From assembly GCF_002980595.1 (NCBI RefSeq), contig NZ_PVLQ01000020.1, positions 1 through 64,000 on the forward strand: 64,000 bases of DNA. The letters are read 5' to 3'. A model generated the notes under the pieces. That model made no database searches. It worked only from the letters and a program-made list of their open reading frames with translations, and was not told the origin of the DNA. Position 1 is the first letter of the stretch. Every line of letters begins with the position of its first letter. Positions 1 to 9,051 of this stretch are shown here, one piece after another. The translations under genes and the position numbers were made by a program. This DNA comes from Malikia granosa (GTDB lineage Bacteria > Pseudomonadota > Gammaproteobacteria > Burkholderiales > Burkholderiaceae_C).

Positions 1-357
1 ACGCTGATCTCGGCCATCGTGAGCGCCAACAGCACGCGCAAGGACTTCATCGCCGACGACATCCTGCGCCGCGGCCCGAAGGTGGTCGGGGTCTACCGGC
101 TGGTCATGAAGGCCGGCAGCGACAACTTCCGCGCCAGCAGCGTGCAGGGCGTGATGAAGCGGCTCAAGGCCAAGGGCATCAAGGTCATCGTCTACGAGCC
201 GGTGCTGGAGGCTGACGACTTCTTCGGCTCGGAAGTCGTGCGCGACCTGGCCCGCTTCAAGCAGCAGTGCGACGTCATCATCGCGAACCGCCAGACCGCC
301 GACCTCGACGACGTCAGAGAAAAAATCTACACTCGCGACCTATTTGGCGACAACTAA
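1..357 (+). CDS. ugd: UDP-glucose 6-dehydrogenase, C-terminal part (5' end outside window)
   Basis: The reading frame is open from base 1, so this is the 3' end of a longer gene; about 118 residues remain. The protein oxidises UDP-glucose to UDP-glucuronate in the cytoplasm, a precursor for capsule and O-antigen sugars. The family signature [14 protein letters not shown], followed by [15 protein letters not shown] and VIVYEP, is typical of the C-terminal UDP-binding domain of Ugd. It is GC-rich like the core genome, and the sequence turns AT-rich within about 30 bases of its stop codon. That makes it the last conserved gene before the variable polysaccharide genes. The identification is firm; only the missing N-terminal half with the NAD site cannot be checked. 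Confidence 0.92.
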   Translation, partial: TLISAIVSANSTRKDFIADDILRRGPKVVGVYRLVMKAGSDNFRASSVQGVMKRLKAKGIKVIVYEPVLEADDFFGSEVVRDLARFKQQCDVIIANRQTADLDDVREKIYTRDLFGDN

Positions 358-384
358 AAACTCATAAACAATATTAATTTCAAT

Positions 385-1827
385 ATGAGTATAGCAAAAA
401 ATACAATAATAAACATTGCAAGCGCCACTGCACCACTCTTAATCGCACTACTAACTATACCAAAATATTTAGAACTGATCGGAGCAGAAAATTATGGAAT
501 TATAGCAATAATACTTACAATTCAAAGCTACTTTAGCTTTATGGACTTAGGACTTGGCAAATCAGTAACAAAAGAAATATCAAAAAGCAACCCAAACAAT
601 AATGAATGGCACTGCAAAATATACTGGACAGCGACTATAGCAATAGGAGCTATAAGTGGAATCACATCCGCAATCATCATTTCACTTTTAAGCTTATCAC
701 ATAATATAAATTTATTCGGAATAAATCAAAAACTATCAAATGAAACAATAGGAGCAATATTAATTGCAATAGCTTGCGCCCCGATACTACTCATCTCATC
801 GGTAAACATAGGTGCTCTACAAGCCAAACAAATGTTTGGCAAAATTTCAATTATACAAACGATAGGATCTATCGCCTCGCAAACGGCACCTCTAGTTATC
901 GCCTACAATGGCCATATAGATTTACGCATATTAATTGCATCAACATTGGCTGCACGTATAATATCATTGCTATGGTTAATAAAAACGTGCAGAGATGTAT
1001 TTACAAAGCATCGTAAAATTGATTTTAATACTAAAATATTCAAAAGGCTAATAAATTATGGAGGATGGATATCAGCAATAAATTTCTTATCTCCTTTACT
1101 AACAATAATTGATAGATCAATAATTGGATTAATTAAAGGACCAATAGCGGTAAGCGCATATACAATACCATATGACTTAGTTTCAAGATCGATGATAATT
1201 TCATCATCATTTTCTAGCGCGCTATTTCCAAGATTAGCAACAGAGGGAAATATCAAAGGCAGTGAAATTGCAAAAAAATCCTCCGCAATTTTAAATTTTG
1301 CGTCAACATCAGTAGTAATACTATCCATTATTGGATTTGACACCTTTTTAAAGTTCTGGGTTAACAGCGAAAACCATGCAAACAGTCAAGGTATAGGAGA
1401 AATATTACTAATTGGAGTTTGGATTAACTCACTAGTAATTCCATACCACACCAACTTCATATCCAATAATAACCCAAAAAAAATAGTTATAATTTTTGCC
1501 ATAGAAATACCAATATATTTAATACTTCTATATGCCGGAATAAAAACACTCGGACCGATCGGTGCCGCTTATGCGTGGACGGCAAGAGTTTTAATTGACG
1601 CAGCCATTCTATTAAAATTAAACAATGCAATCAGCAACAATTTAAAGTCAACAACTTCATCAGCAATATTTATTTTATTTGCATTTATCATTTCCAAAAA
1701 AATAGATGAAATCATATTGTTAGGCATTTTCGCAATAGCACTCCTATTCACCTACATATTAATAGAACTACGAATAAACGAAATTGCTAGAATTACTATT
1801 AATAACTTCATCAAAAAGCAAAGATAA
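385..1827 (+). CDS. wzx: Wzx-type oligosaccharide flippase
   Basis: A 480-residue, very hydrophobic protein with about 12 to 14 apparent membrane segments, the layout of the MATE/MOP-family polysaccharide exporters. The N-terminus (KNTIINIASATAPLLIALLTIP) and the motif GLGKSVTKEISK near residue 57 resemble O-antigen and teichoic acid translocases. Such proteins flip undecaprenyl-pyrophosphate-linked repeat units across the inner membrane. It is the first AT-rich gene after ugd, its codon use is unlike the core genes, and it is followed one base later by a glycosyltransferase, as expected in a Wzx/Wzy locus. No strong ribosome site is visible before the chosen ATG. Sugar specificity cannot be read from the sequence. 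Confidence 0.85.
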   Translation: MSIAKNTIINIASATAPLLIALLTIPKYLELIGAENYGIIAIILTIQSYFSFMDLGLGKSVTKEISKSNPNNNEWHCKIYWTATIAIGAISGITSAIIISLLSLSHNINLFGINQKLSNETIGAILIAIACAPILLISSVNIGALQAKQMFGKISIIQTIGSIASQTAPLVIAYNGHIDLRILIASTLAARIISLLWLIKTCRDVFTKHRKIDFNTKIFKRLINYGGWISAINFLSPLLTIIDRSIIGLIKGPIAVSAYTIPYDLVSRSMIISSSFSSALFPRLATEGNIKGSEIAKKSSAILNFASTSVVILSIIGFDTFLKFWVNSENHANSQGIGEILLIGVWINSLVIPYHTNFISNNNPKKIVIIFAIEIPIYLILLYAGIKTLGPIGAAYAWTARVLIDAAILLKLNNAISNNLKSTTSSAIFILFAFIISKKIDEIILLGIFAIALLFTYILIELRINEIARITINNFIKKQR

Positions 1828-1828
1828 G

Positions 1829-2953
1829 ATGGCAAAAGTAGCATTGATAGCATTAAACAACATAAACCTTTATCCTGCATTTTTTTACATAGCAGAAAAA
1901 TTATCCCGAGATGGTCATGAAGTGACTTTGCTATCCAGAACAAATCCATTAGAGTTGTCAAACTCATTAGAAATACAAATTAACTTTAAATGGATTGAAA
2001 TTAAAAATACAGGCAGCATCACACGCTTCATTCCATTATTAAAAGGAAATTCACATGGGATATTGGGTGAATTATTTAAGATAAAACCAGATTGGGTGAT
2101 AGGTCAACACCAATACTCAATAATAGGAGTCATATACAAAATAATAATGAATACAAAACGCAAAGTAAAAGCAGGGATTTACTTTTCAGATTATATAGAA
2201 AACAACATCAATGAAATAATTATAAAAAAGTTTAGCCGCTACTTAGACCTATGTATAGATGTTTGCGATTTAAGAGTTCAATGGAGAATCACTGAATGGC
2301 CAAAACTACAATGTAAAACCATTGTTGTTAGGCAAGCAACCCCAGTTAAAAAAAATATAAAACTAGATAAACATTGTGGCCCAGCAAAAATAATATTTAC
2401 TGGGTCTAACTACGGAGCAGGGATGAACTGGGAATTACTTGGAGACTTCATAAACACACTATGTGAAAAAGGAATTTTATTTGACTGGTACCTTCCAGGA
2501 ACTGATAACATAAGAGAAAAAGCAAAAAAACTATCAAACCATCCCAACTATACAGTTTATCCCCCTGTAAGAAAAAGCGAACTCCTAAATCTTCAGCGAA
2601 ACTATGATTTCGGTTTATTTTGGGCACCATATTCTGAAGAAACGACAAAATTAAACAGATCGATTTATGCATCTGCTGCGTCCAACAAAATATGCGAATA
2701 TCAGTCAAGTGGATTAGGTATAATTCACACCGGAAATCCGGGGCTGAGTTATTTGCCAGAAAATATCTCATTCAAGATTAACCCATGGGATATAAATAAA
2801 ACAATTAAAAATTTATTCGATATCATAGAAAGTAGAAATAAAATAGAGGAAATTAGACTCAATTCCCTTGCCTACCATATAAAAACAATGAACAGCGAAA
2901 ATCAAATCGAACCACTATCAAAATACATAAAAAATTATCATGTAGATTTATAA
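1829..2953 (+). CDS. Glycosyltransferase of the polysaccharide locus
   Basis: A 374-residue soluble protein read from the ATG directly after the wzx stop codon; a longer frame begins inside wzx but its extra 15 residues look artificial. The N-terminus MAKVALIALNNINLYPAFFYIAEKL has the form of the first beta strand and helix of a GT-B fold. A second domain begins near AKIIFTGSNYGAGMNWELL (about residue 190). The C-terminal part, with EYQSSGLGIIHTGNPGLSYLPE, resembles the nucleotide-sugar-binding half of GT4-type enzymes. It probably adds one sugar of the repeat unit on the cytoplasmic face of the inner membrane. Donor and acceptor are unknown. The gene is AT-rich like its neighbours and ends about 20 bases before the left end of an IS630 copy. 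Confidence 0.7.
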   Translation: MAKVALIALNNINLYPAFFYIAEKLSRDGHEVTLLSRTNPLELSNSLEIQINFKWIEIKNTGSITRFIPLLKGNSHGILGELFKIKPDWVIGQHQYSIIGVIYKIIMNTKRKVKAGIYFSDYIENNINEIIIKKFSRYLDLCIDVCDLRVQWRITEWPKLQCKTIVVRQATPVKKNIKLDKHCGPAKIIFTGSNYGAGMNWELLGDFINTLCEKGILFDWYLPGTDNIREKAKKLSNHPNYTVYPPVRKSELLNLQRNYDFGLFWAPYSEETTKLNRSIYASAASNKICEYQSSGLGIIHTGNPGLSYLPENISFKINPWDINKTIKNLFDIIESRNKIEEIRLNSLAYHIKTMNSENQIEPLSKYIKNYHVDL

Positions 2954-2972
2954 AAATCTAGTAAATAAAATA

Positions 2973-4050
2973 CTAAGACTTCCGAAAATAAAGCCACTTC
3001 CGTAGAATCGAGGCATGACCACCAACAAGAAGACCAACGCCCGCAAGCTTGACCATGCCACGCTCGAAGCCATGCGGTTTCGTGCGATTGAAGCGACCAA
3101 GGCCGGCATGAAGGCGACTGACCTGGCGCTGGCCTATGGCGTGTGCATCGCCGCACAGTGTTTCGCTGGCTGGCCGACTACTACAAGGGCGGTGAGCCAG
3201 CGCTCAAGGCCAATCCGTCCTCCGAAGCTCGCCGAGCTTCAGATGCAGTCGTTGGCCTAGGCGGTGACCGACCAGACACCACTGCAGCACGGCTTCGAGG
3301 TCAGACTGTGGACGCTGTCGATCCTGCGCCAGTTTGGTCACACCATGTCCCTGTCCTCGGTCCGTCGCGTAATGTCGCAGTTGGGCATCACAGTGCTGAA
3401 GCCGCTCTACCGTGCCTGGCAACAAGACCCCGAACGGGTGCAGAAGTGGGAGACCGAGGAGTTTCCCGCCATCAAGCAGCAAGCGCGCGAACAGGGTGCG
3501 ACGGTGTTCTTTGCCGATGAAGCGGGTATCCGTTCGGACTATCACACGGGCACGACCTGGGCACCGGCGGGACAGACGCCCGTGGTGACAGCCACGGGTC
3601 GCCGTTTCTCGCTCAACATGCTCTCGGCTGTCAGTCCCAAGGGCGAGTTCCGATTCATGCTGCACGAGGGCACAGTCACTGCCCCGTTCTTCAAGACTTT
3701 CCTGCAGCGGGTGATGGTGGGCGCGACGGCTCCGGCCGGTGTTCGTGGTGGTCGATGACCACCCCGTGCAGAGGTCCAAGCTGGTGCGCGAGTACATCGA
3801 GAGCCAGGCCGGCAAGCTGCAACTGTTCTTGCTGCCGCCGTACTCGCCCCAGCTCAACCCGGACGAGCAGGTCTGGGCGCATGTCAAGCGGCGTGTCAGC
3901 AGCCAGTTCGTCGAGACCAAGGACGACATGAAGCGGCTGGTCTTGGGCGCATTGCGCTGCATCCAGAAGCTACCCGAACTGGTCAAGTCGTTCTTCCGTC
4001 ATAACGGATGTCTGTACGCCCTGATGTGACAATTCTTTCCGAAACCTTAG
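2973..4050 (+). mobile_element. IS630-family element, copy 1 (degenerate)
   Basis: 1078 bp bounded by TA dinucleotides at 2971-2972 and 4051-4052, the target duplication expected for IS630. The terminal inverted repeats start CTAAG at the left and end CCTTAG at the right and match the second copy at 6399-7496. Relative to that copy it carries a 2-bp insertion, an 11-bp deletion, an in-frame 15-bp deletion and a 4-bp insertion, which together account exactly for the 20-bp length difference. It is GC-rich inside AT-rich polysaccharide DNA. The transposase is therefore dead, although its ends may still be usable in trans. Confidence 0.88.
3015..4029 (+). pseudogene. IS630-family transposase, frameshifted pseudogene
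   Basis: Homologous along its whole length to the intact 344-residue transposase at 6441-7475, but broken into at least three frames. A TG insertion near 3140 shifts the helix-turn-helix region. Eleven bases are lost near 3210. A CAG codon has become the stop TAG at about 3258. Fifteen bases are missing near 3330, and four extra bases near 3730 shift the frame again. Pieces carrying all three DDE residues are still readable (ADEAG, VVVDDH and NPDEQVW), so the decay is recent on an evolutionary scale. No functional product is expected. It separates two glycosyltransferase genes of the polysaccharide locus. Confidence 0.9.
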
Positions 4051-4060
4051 TACATAACTT

Positions 4061-5263
4061 ATGCCAAAAAACTCTAAAAAAAATAAAATATTTCTACTGA
4101 CATCAGCCGAACCCAATCGCAACGGAATAGGAAGTATTTTTATAAATGACATAATAAATAAAATAAGCGATGTTGATATAATATGGAACTTTGAAGCGCC
4201 GTTTTTATTAAATTTCTCAATTGCCGGCCACGGAATTATTAGCAGGTCGATCAATTCAACGCTTATTAGGCTTCGCTCATGGCAGAATCTGCGATTCTCG
4301 ACTTTTCTAAATTTCGAACTAAAGAACCGTGTTAATAAAATAGAGAAAGAAATTATTGCATCTGGATCTAAGCTTATTTGGACTACAACTTCCAGCCCAG
4401 AACTTATATGTATAACTGCACTACTTGCAGAACGCGGACATGACATACGCGTAACCGTATGGGATGCACCAGAATATCTTCTACATAATCTGGGATTTTC
4501 AAAGCGAAACTGCGAAATACTTGAGAGTTACTTCAAAAGACTCATGTCAAAAGCAAATGCTGCTACTGTAGTGAGTGAAAACATGCGTCAAATTTATTCT
4601 GATAAATTTCCAAGGCTTAAATTATATCTTATGCAGCATGGAATCGCCCCAATCAATACCACTCGCAAATCAAATTCAGAAAACTCGATTAAAATTATTT
4701 TTGCAGGCTCATTATACGCAAAAGATGAATGGAACGCTTTTATTGAGGCAATAGAAAATTCTAACTGGAAAATATCCGGGCATGATATTAATATTATTTT
4801 TGCTGGACGATTTCCACTCAAAGGGGCAGCACGTCCTTCACGCCTAAAGCTCTATAGCCCCATGCCACAAAATGAGGCAATAATGCTCATGTCTCAGATG
4901 GACATCGGCTATCTCCCTTACTGGTTGCATCCAGATAAAGAATTTGTTGCTCGCACATCCTTCCCCGGAAAAATGACTGCATACTCAGCGGCTGGATTAA
5001 GCATATTTCACCATGGCCCACGCAGCAGTAGTGTGACCGGTTTTTTAGAGAAATATCCCTATGGTATAGCCTGCGACAGCCTAGATCCTAAAATCATACT
5101 AAAACAATTGGAACAGCTTATTAAAAATACAGCTAGCGAAGAACACATACAAGTTAGATCACAAGCAATACAAGAGGCACTGTCGGATGATGCCATGATC
5201 AATGCATTCAGACAGCTTACTGCTTTATCACCTACCGCACAAATGGAGAACTGCATCAAATGA
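4061..5263 (+). CDS. Glycosyltransferase, GT4-like, between the two IS630 copies
   Basis: 400 residues. The first Rossmann-like domain begins at KIFLLTSAEPNRNGIGSIF, with the glycine pair and serine typical of GT-B enzymes. The second domain begins near residue 205 with IKIIFAGSLYAKDEW, a common opening of the donor-binding half. Near the C-terminus there is a PGKMTAYSAAGLSIF stretch. It probably transfers a sugar to the lipid-linked repeat unit. The start codon lies eight bases beyond the TA duplication of IS copy 1, so any original promoter or upstream gene end has been replaced by the element. It overlaps the next gene by four bases (ATGA), which indicates translational coupling. Specificity is unknown. 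Confidence 0.7.
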   Translation: MPKNSKKNKIFLLTSAEPNRNGIGSIFINDIINKISDVDIIWNFEAPFLLNFSIAGHGIISRSINSTLIRLRSWQNLRFSTFLNFELKNRVNKIEKEIIASGSKLIWTTTSSPELICITALLAERGHDIRVTVWDAPEYLLHNLGFSKRNCEILESYFKRLMSKANAATVVSENMRQIYSDKFPRLKLYLMQHGIAPINTTRKSNSENSIKIIFAGSLYAKDEWNAFIEAIENSNWKISGHDINIIFAGRFPLKGAARPSRLKLYSPMPQNEAIMLMSQMDIGYLPYWLHPDKEFVARTSFPGKMTAYSAAGLSIFHHGPRSSSVTGFLEKYPYGIACDSLDPKIILKQLEQLIKNTASEEHIQVRSQAIQEALSDDAMINAFRQLTALSPTAQMENCIK

Positions 5264-6357
5264 CTAAAGAATCAAAACCACGCATCGTCATTGTGCAGCC
5301 TGTTGTGCCAAATTACCGAAAAGCTTTCTTTTCCGCATTGGCAGAAAACCTAGGGCCACGTTTTTCTGTTTATTCATCTAAACTTCAAATGGGTGTGCTA
5401 ACAGAAAATTTGCACAATGAGTCATGGTCACATCCCATTGGGCCAACGAAGCGGCTCTTTAGCGGTGCTGAATGGCAGTCGGGGGCGCTTTCTTTACCAT
5501 TTTCACATGACGATGTAGTGGTAGTATCTGGTGCTCCGCGCTGTCTTTCAAATATCGCCCTACTCTTGTTGGCACGCATTCGTGGTGCCAGAACTGTGTG
5601 GTGGGGGCAATATTGGAGTGCAACTTCTCGTTTTCATCGTTTCATTCTACGCATGGCACTGATGCGGATTGCAAACGCTGTTTTATTCTACACTGACGCA
5701 GAGGTTTTAAAATACAAATCTGGATTTGGAAATTCAGATCGGCGGCCTATTGCCGCACTAAATAACGGAATAGATGTCAAGCCAATTCAGAAACTTCGTG
5801 CTAATTATACCCCAAACAAGCGGGGATATAACATTTTATTCATAGGCAGACTGACAGAAAAATCAGAAATATCCCTACTATTGCAAGCAATGCTTAACCC
5901 GCAACTAAAAAAAGCAACGCTGCATATTATTGGCGAAGGAAGCAACACAGCCATATTAAATAAATGGACTCAAGATAATGATCTAAATTCTCGAGTTGTC
6001 TGGCATGGCGCTACTGTTGATGAAGCATATATTGCCTCGGTGGCTAATAAAGCTTCCATTTTTTGCTATCCTGGTGGAGTCGGCCTCAGTTTAATACATG
6101 CTATGGCATATGGTCTTCCATCAGTAGTTCATGATGACCTACTTTCTCACATGCCTGAAATCGCAGCTTTTAAAGAAAACATTACTGGTCTTTCTTTTAA
6201 AAAAGGCGACTCAGACGGATTAGCTAAAACACTTTCCTCCTTACTTGAAAATTCTGAAATGCGAATTCAAATGTCTCATGCTTCTATAGAACTCGCTGAT
6301 ACGGAGTACAACACTGACTCCATGGCAAAACGCTTCATTGAATTTATTGATCACTAA
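5260..6357 (+). CDS. Glycosyltransferase family 4-like protein between the two IS630 copies
   Basis: 365 residues with clear GT4 features. The N-terminus RIVIVQPVVPNYRKAFFSALAENL is typical of transferases acting on lipid-linked glycans. The donor domain opens with NILFIGRLTEKSEISLLLQA near residue 190, and an HIIGEGSN turn follows. The region SLIHAMAYGLPSVVHDD near residue 280 sits where the E-x7-E motif normally lies, although here the first acidic residue is replaced. It overlaps the preceding transferase by four bases and ends about 40 bases before the left end of IS copy 2. The two genes therefore form one cassette between direct IS copies. Linkage and sugar are unknown. Confidence 0.75.
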   Translation: MTKESKPRIVIVQPVVPNYRKAFFSALAENLGPRFSVYSSKLQMGVLTENLHNESWSHPIGPTKRLFSGAEWQSGALSLPFSHDDVVVVSGAPRCLSNIALLLLARIRGARTVWWGQYWSATSRFHRFILRMALMRIANAVLFYTDAEVLKYKSGFGNSDRRPIAALNNGIDVKPIQKLRANYTPNKRGYNILFIGRLTEKSEISLLLQAMLNPQLKKATLHIIGEGSNTAILNKWTQDNDLNSRVVWHGATVDEAYIASVANKASIFCYPGGVGLSLIHAMAYGLPSVVHDDLLSHMPEIAAFKENITGLSFKKGDSDGLAKTLSSLLENSEMRIQMSHASIELADTEYNTDSMAKRFIEFIDH

Positions 6358-6398
6358 GAATTTCCTCCAAAAATGTTTCCGAGCAGTCTGTGAGTATA

Positions 6399-7496
6399 CT
6401 AATGTTTCCGGAAGTAAAGTCACTTCCGTAGAATCGAGGCATGACCACCGACAAGAAGACTGACGCCCGCAAGCTTGACCACGCCACGCTCGAAGCCATG
6501 CGGTTTCGTGCGATTGAAGCGACCAAGGCCGGCATGAAAGCGACCGACCTGGCGCTGGCCTATGGGGTGCATCGCCGCACGGTCTTTCGCTGGCTGGCCG
6601 ACTTCTACAAGGGCGGTGAGCCAGCGCTCAAGGCCAAGCCGATTCCGGGTCGTCCTCCGAAGCTCGCCGAGCCACAGATGCAGTCGCTGGCCCAGGCAGT
6701 GACCGACCAGACGCCGCTGGAGCACGGCTTCGAAGTTGGACTGTGGACGCTGTCGATCTTGCGCGAGCTCATCCGGCGCCAGTTTGGTCACACCATGTCT
6801 CTGTCCTCGGTCAGTCGCGTCATGTCGCTGCTGGGCATCACGGTGCAAAAGCCCCTCTACCGTGCCTGGCAGCAGGACCCCGAACGGGTGCAGAAGTGGG
6901 AGACCGAGGAATTTCCCGCTATCAAGCAGCAAGCCCGTGAACAGGGTGCGACGGTGTTCTTTGCCGACGAGGCGGGCATCCGTTCGGACTATCACACGGG
7001 TACGACCTGGGCACCGGCGGGACAGACGCCCGTGGTGACAGCCACCGGCCGACGCTTCTCGCTCAACATGCTCTCGGCCGTCAGCCCCAAGGGCGAGTTC
7101 CGCTTCATGCTGCACGAGGGCACCGTTACGGCCCCAGTGTTCAAAACTTTCCTGCAGCGACTGATGGTGGGTGCGACGAATCCGGTATTCGTGGTGGTCG
7201 ATGGTCACCCCGTGCACAAGTCCAAGCTGGTGCGGGAGTTCGTCGAGAGCCAGGCCGGCCAGCTGCAACTGTTCTTGCTGCCGCCGTACTCGCCCCAGCT
7301 CAACCCGGACGAGCAGGTCTGGGCGCATGTCAAGAAGCGCGTCAGCAGCCAGTTCGTCGAAAGCAGAGACGACATGAAGCGGCTGGCTCTCGGCGCATTG
7401 CGCCGCATCCAGAAGCTGCCCGAACTGGTCAAGTCGTTCTTCCGTCATAACGAATGCCTGTACGCCCTAATGTGACAATTCTTTCCGAAACCTTAG
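6399..7496 (+). mobile_element. IS630-family element, copy 2 (intact)
   Basis: 1098 bp flanked by TA at 6397-6398 and 7497-7498. The ends are imperfect inverted repeats, with about 15 of 20 positions matching from GTTTC inward to GTCAC. One full-length transposase gene fills the element. It lies in the same orientation as copy 1, 2.3 kb downstream. Many scattered substitutions separate the two copies, so they do not descend from a very recent duplication. It is GC-rich inside AT-rich DNA. Confidence 0.9.
6441..7475 (+). CDS. IS630-family transposase, full length
   Basis: A 344-residue DDE transposase. An N-terminal helix-turn-helix region is seen around residues 45-60 (GVHRRTVFRWLADFYKGG), followed by a second winged-helix-like part. 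The catalytic triad appears as D in FFADEAG (about residue 175), D in VVVDGH (about 252) and E in NPDEQVW (about 290), with the family block LLPPYSPQLNP before the last acid. The length matches IS630 transposases and no frameshift is needed for expression. It could mobilise both this copy and the degenerate copy upstream. The start ATG lies 42 bases inside the left end, the same distance as in copy 1. Confidence 0.93.
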   Translation: MTTDKKTDARKLDHATLEAMRFRAIEATKAGMKATDLALAYGVHRRTVFRWLADFYKGGEPALKAKPIPGRPPKLAEPQMQSLAQAVTDQTPLEHGFEVGLWTLSILRELIRRQFGHTMSLSSVSRVMSLLGITVQKPLYRAWQQDPERVQKWETEEFPAIKQQAREQGATVFFADEAGIRSDYHTGTTWAPAGQTPVVTATGRRFSLNMLSAVSPKGEFRFMLHEGTVTAPVFKTFLQRLMVGATNPVFVVVDGHPVHKSKLVREFVESQAGQLQLFLLPPYSPQLNPDEQVWAHVKKRVSSQFVESRDDMKRLALGALRRIQKLPELVKSFFRHNECLYALM

Positions 7497-7689
7497 TAAC
7501 TGATACAGAAAACAAAGACACGAATCGGCAATCGTTTCAATATGCACGACGTACGGCCAAAAAACCTGAAATCTCATGCGATTTCCAAACATTATTTGGA
7601 ATGATGCATTTTTTAATTATTAAATTATTTAAAAAAATATTTTATTAAAATTTGACCCTCAATAAATTTTAAAAATCAAAAACTTCGAA

Positions 7690-9024
7690 ATGCATAAAAA
7701 ACTACTTTCATATCTATGGCTTCCAACTTCAATTATTATTTTTTTAATTTCATTTGATTTAAATTACGATCTATCAGGTTTAACGTTTTTGACGTTAGTA
7801 TTCCAAAGTGCAATAGGCTTAAGCCTCTCATTTGGCCGCAATACAAGTCTAAATACAATTTATTTCATTTTCTCTCTTGTTTTTCTAGGTCTACTACCTT
7901 GGCTACATTACTCAATGGGACAGATAATATGGCGATCATCTTTTATACCGGAATCCACATATATACTTGTTAATGGAATTATATTTACAGCGAATTTGTT
8001 AGTAATTTTTATTTATTCATTAAACTTTAAAGCAATTAAAAAAATAACCCCCACTCCCAATTATATAATAAAACCCAAATTAACAGCACTTATGCTGATA
8101 ATGCTATCTATATTAAGTTTCATAATTCTTTTTTACATGAATAACTTTTCATTCACGCAACTATTTTTCAGAGGCCTAGCCAACGAACAAAAAACAATTA
8201 ATATTGAATCCTCATCAATAGCACTAGTCATCGGAATGATAACCAGAATGAATGCAGCTTTCTGCTTCTTTTATGCAGCAACACAGATTAAAAACTGTGT
8301 AACCGAAAAGAGTTTTCTTTTTATATTAATGTTAATATCTGTTTTCCCTACTGGAGTTCCGCGCTACATGGTTGCATTTGCATATATTCCATTAATAATA
8401 ATGCTTGTGCCGCCAATGAGAAAATCATCATTTTTTTCTGCTGCACTAATTTTCTCACTAATTTTCATGTTTCCATTCTTGGATCAATTTAGATATTTTT
8501 CAAATTTCAGTAATATAAATTTATTGCCTTCTGCTGAATTCTTTTATGCTGCGCACTTTGATGCTTACGAAAACTTTGCCAGCGCTGTCGAAGCTAATTT
8601 CGTAACAAATGGATATCAACTTCTCGGATCTCTGTTTTTCTTCATTCCTAGATTATTTTGGAGTAGCAAACCAGTTGGTAGCGGTTACGAAATGGCAGAA
8701 CAGCTAGGATATGTATTCAACAATGTATCAATGCCACTCCTAGGTGAAGGTTATGTAAATTTCGGATTAGCTGGCGTTTTAATTTTCGCATCAATTACTG
8801 CTTATTACATGGCTCGCATAGATAAATACTTTCTAAATATAAAATTTATCAAATCAACCTCATACCATCAAATCTTATATTATTTCTTAATTGGATCGTT
8901 ATTTTTCATGCTACGCGGAGATCTTTTATCATCCACAGCCTATATTATAGGAAGCTTATTTTCTTGGGTAATTGTTAAAAATTTCGCTCGATATGTTAAT
9001 ATACTCAAATTTTCCTTCAAATAA
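7690..9024 (+). CDS. wzy: O-antigen/oligosaccharide repeat unit polymerase, Wzy-like
   Basis: A 444-residue integral membrane protein with about 10 to 12 hydrophobic segments and a long loop (around residues 270-330) between late segments, the usual topology of Wzy polymerases. Sequence conservation in this family is poor, so the call rests on topology, AT-rich composition and position in a Wzx-dependent locus with no other polymerase candidate. The stretch around FFIPRLFWSSKPVGSGYEMA is reminiscent of the FIPR-W-KP motif in the OPO-type polymerases. It would join flipped repeat units on the periplasmic side. The 190 bases upstream, between the IS and the start, are extremely AT-rich and may hold a promoter. 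Confidence 0.75.
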   Translation: MHKKLLSYLWLPTSIIIFLISFDLNYDLSGLTFLTLVFQSAIGLSLSFGRNTSLNTIYFIFSLVFLGLLPWLHYSMGQIIWRSSFIPESTYILVNGIIFTANLLVIFIYSLNFKAIKKITPTPNYIIKPKLTALMLIMLSILSFIILFYMNNFSFTQLFFRGLANEQKTINIESSSIALVIGMITRMNAAFCFFYAATQIKNCVTEKSFLFILMLISVFPTGVPRYMVAFAYIPLIIMLVPPMRKSSFFSAALIFSLIFMFPFLDQFRYFSNFSNINLLPSAEFFYAAHFDAYENFASAVEANFVTNGYQLLGSLFFFIPRLFWSSKPVGSGYEMAEQLGYVFNNVSMPLLGEGYVNFGLAGVLIFASITAYYMARIDKYFLNIKFIKSTSYHQILYYFLIGSLFFMLRGDLLSSTAYIIGSLFSWVIVKNFARYVNILKFSFK

Positions 9025-9051
9025 AATATTAATTAAATAAAAACAAATACC

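Noticed and set aside
2973-7496. A true composite transposon
   Set aside because: Each IS copy has its own TA duplication at both ends, and the copies differ by many substitutions and indels, so there is no direct sign that the unit moved as one. It is kept only as a possibility in the findings.
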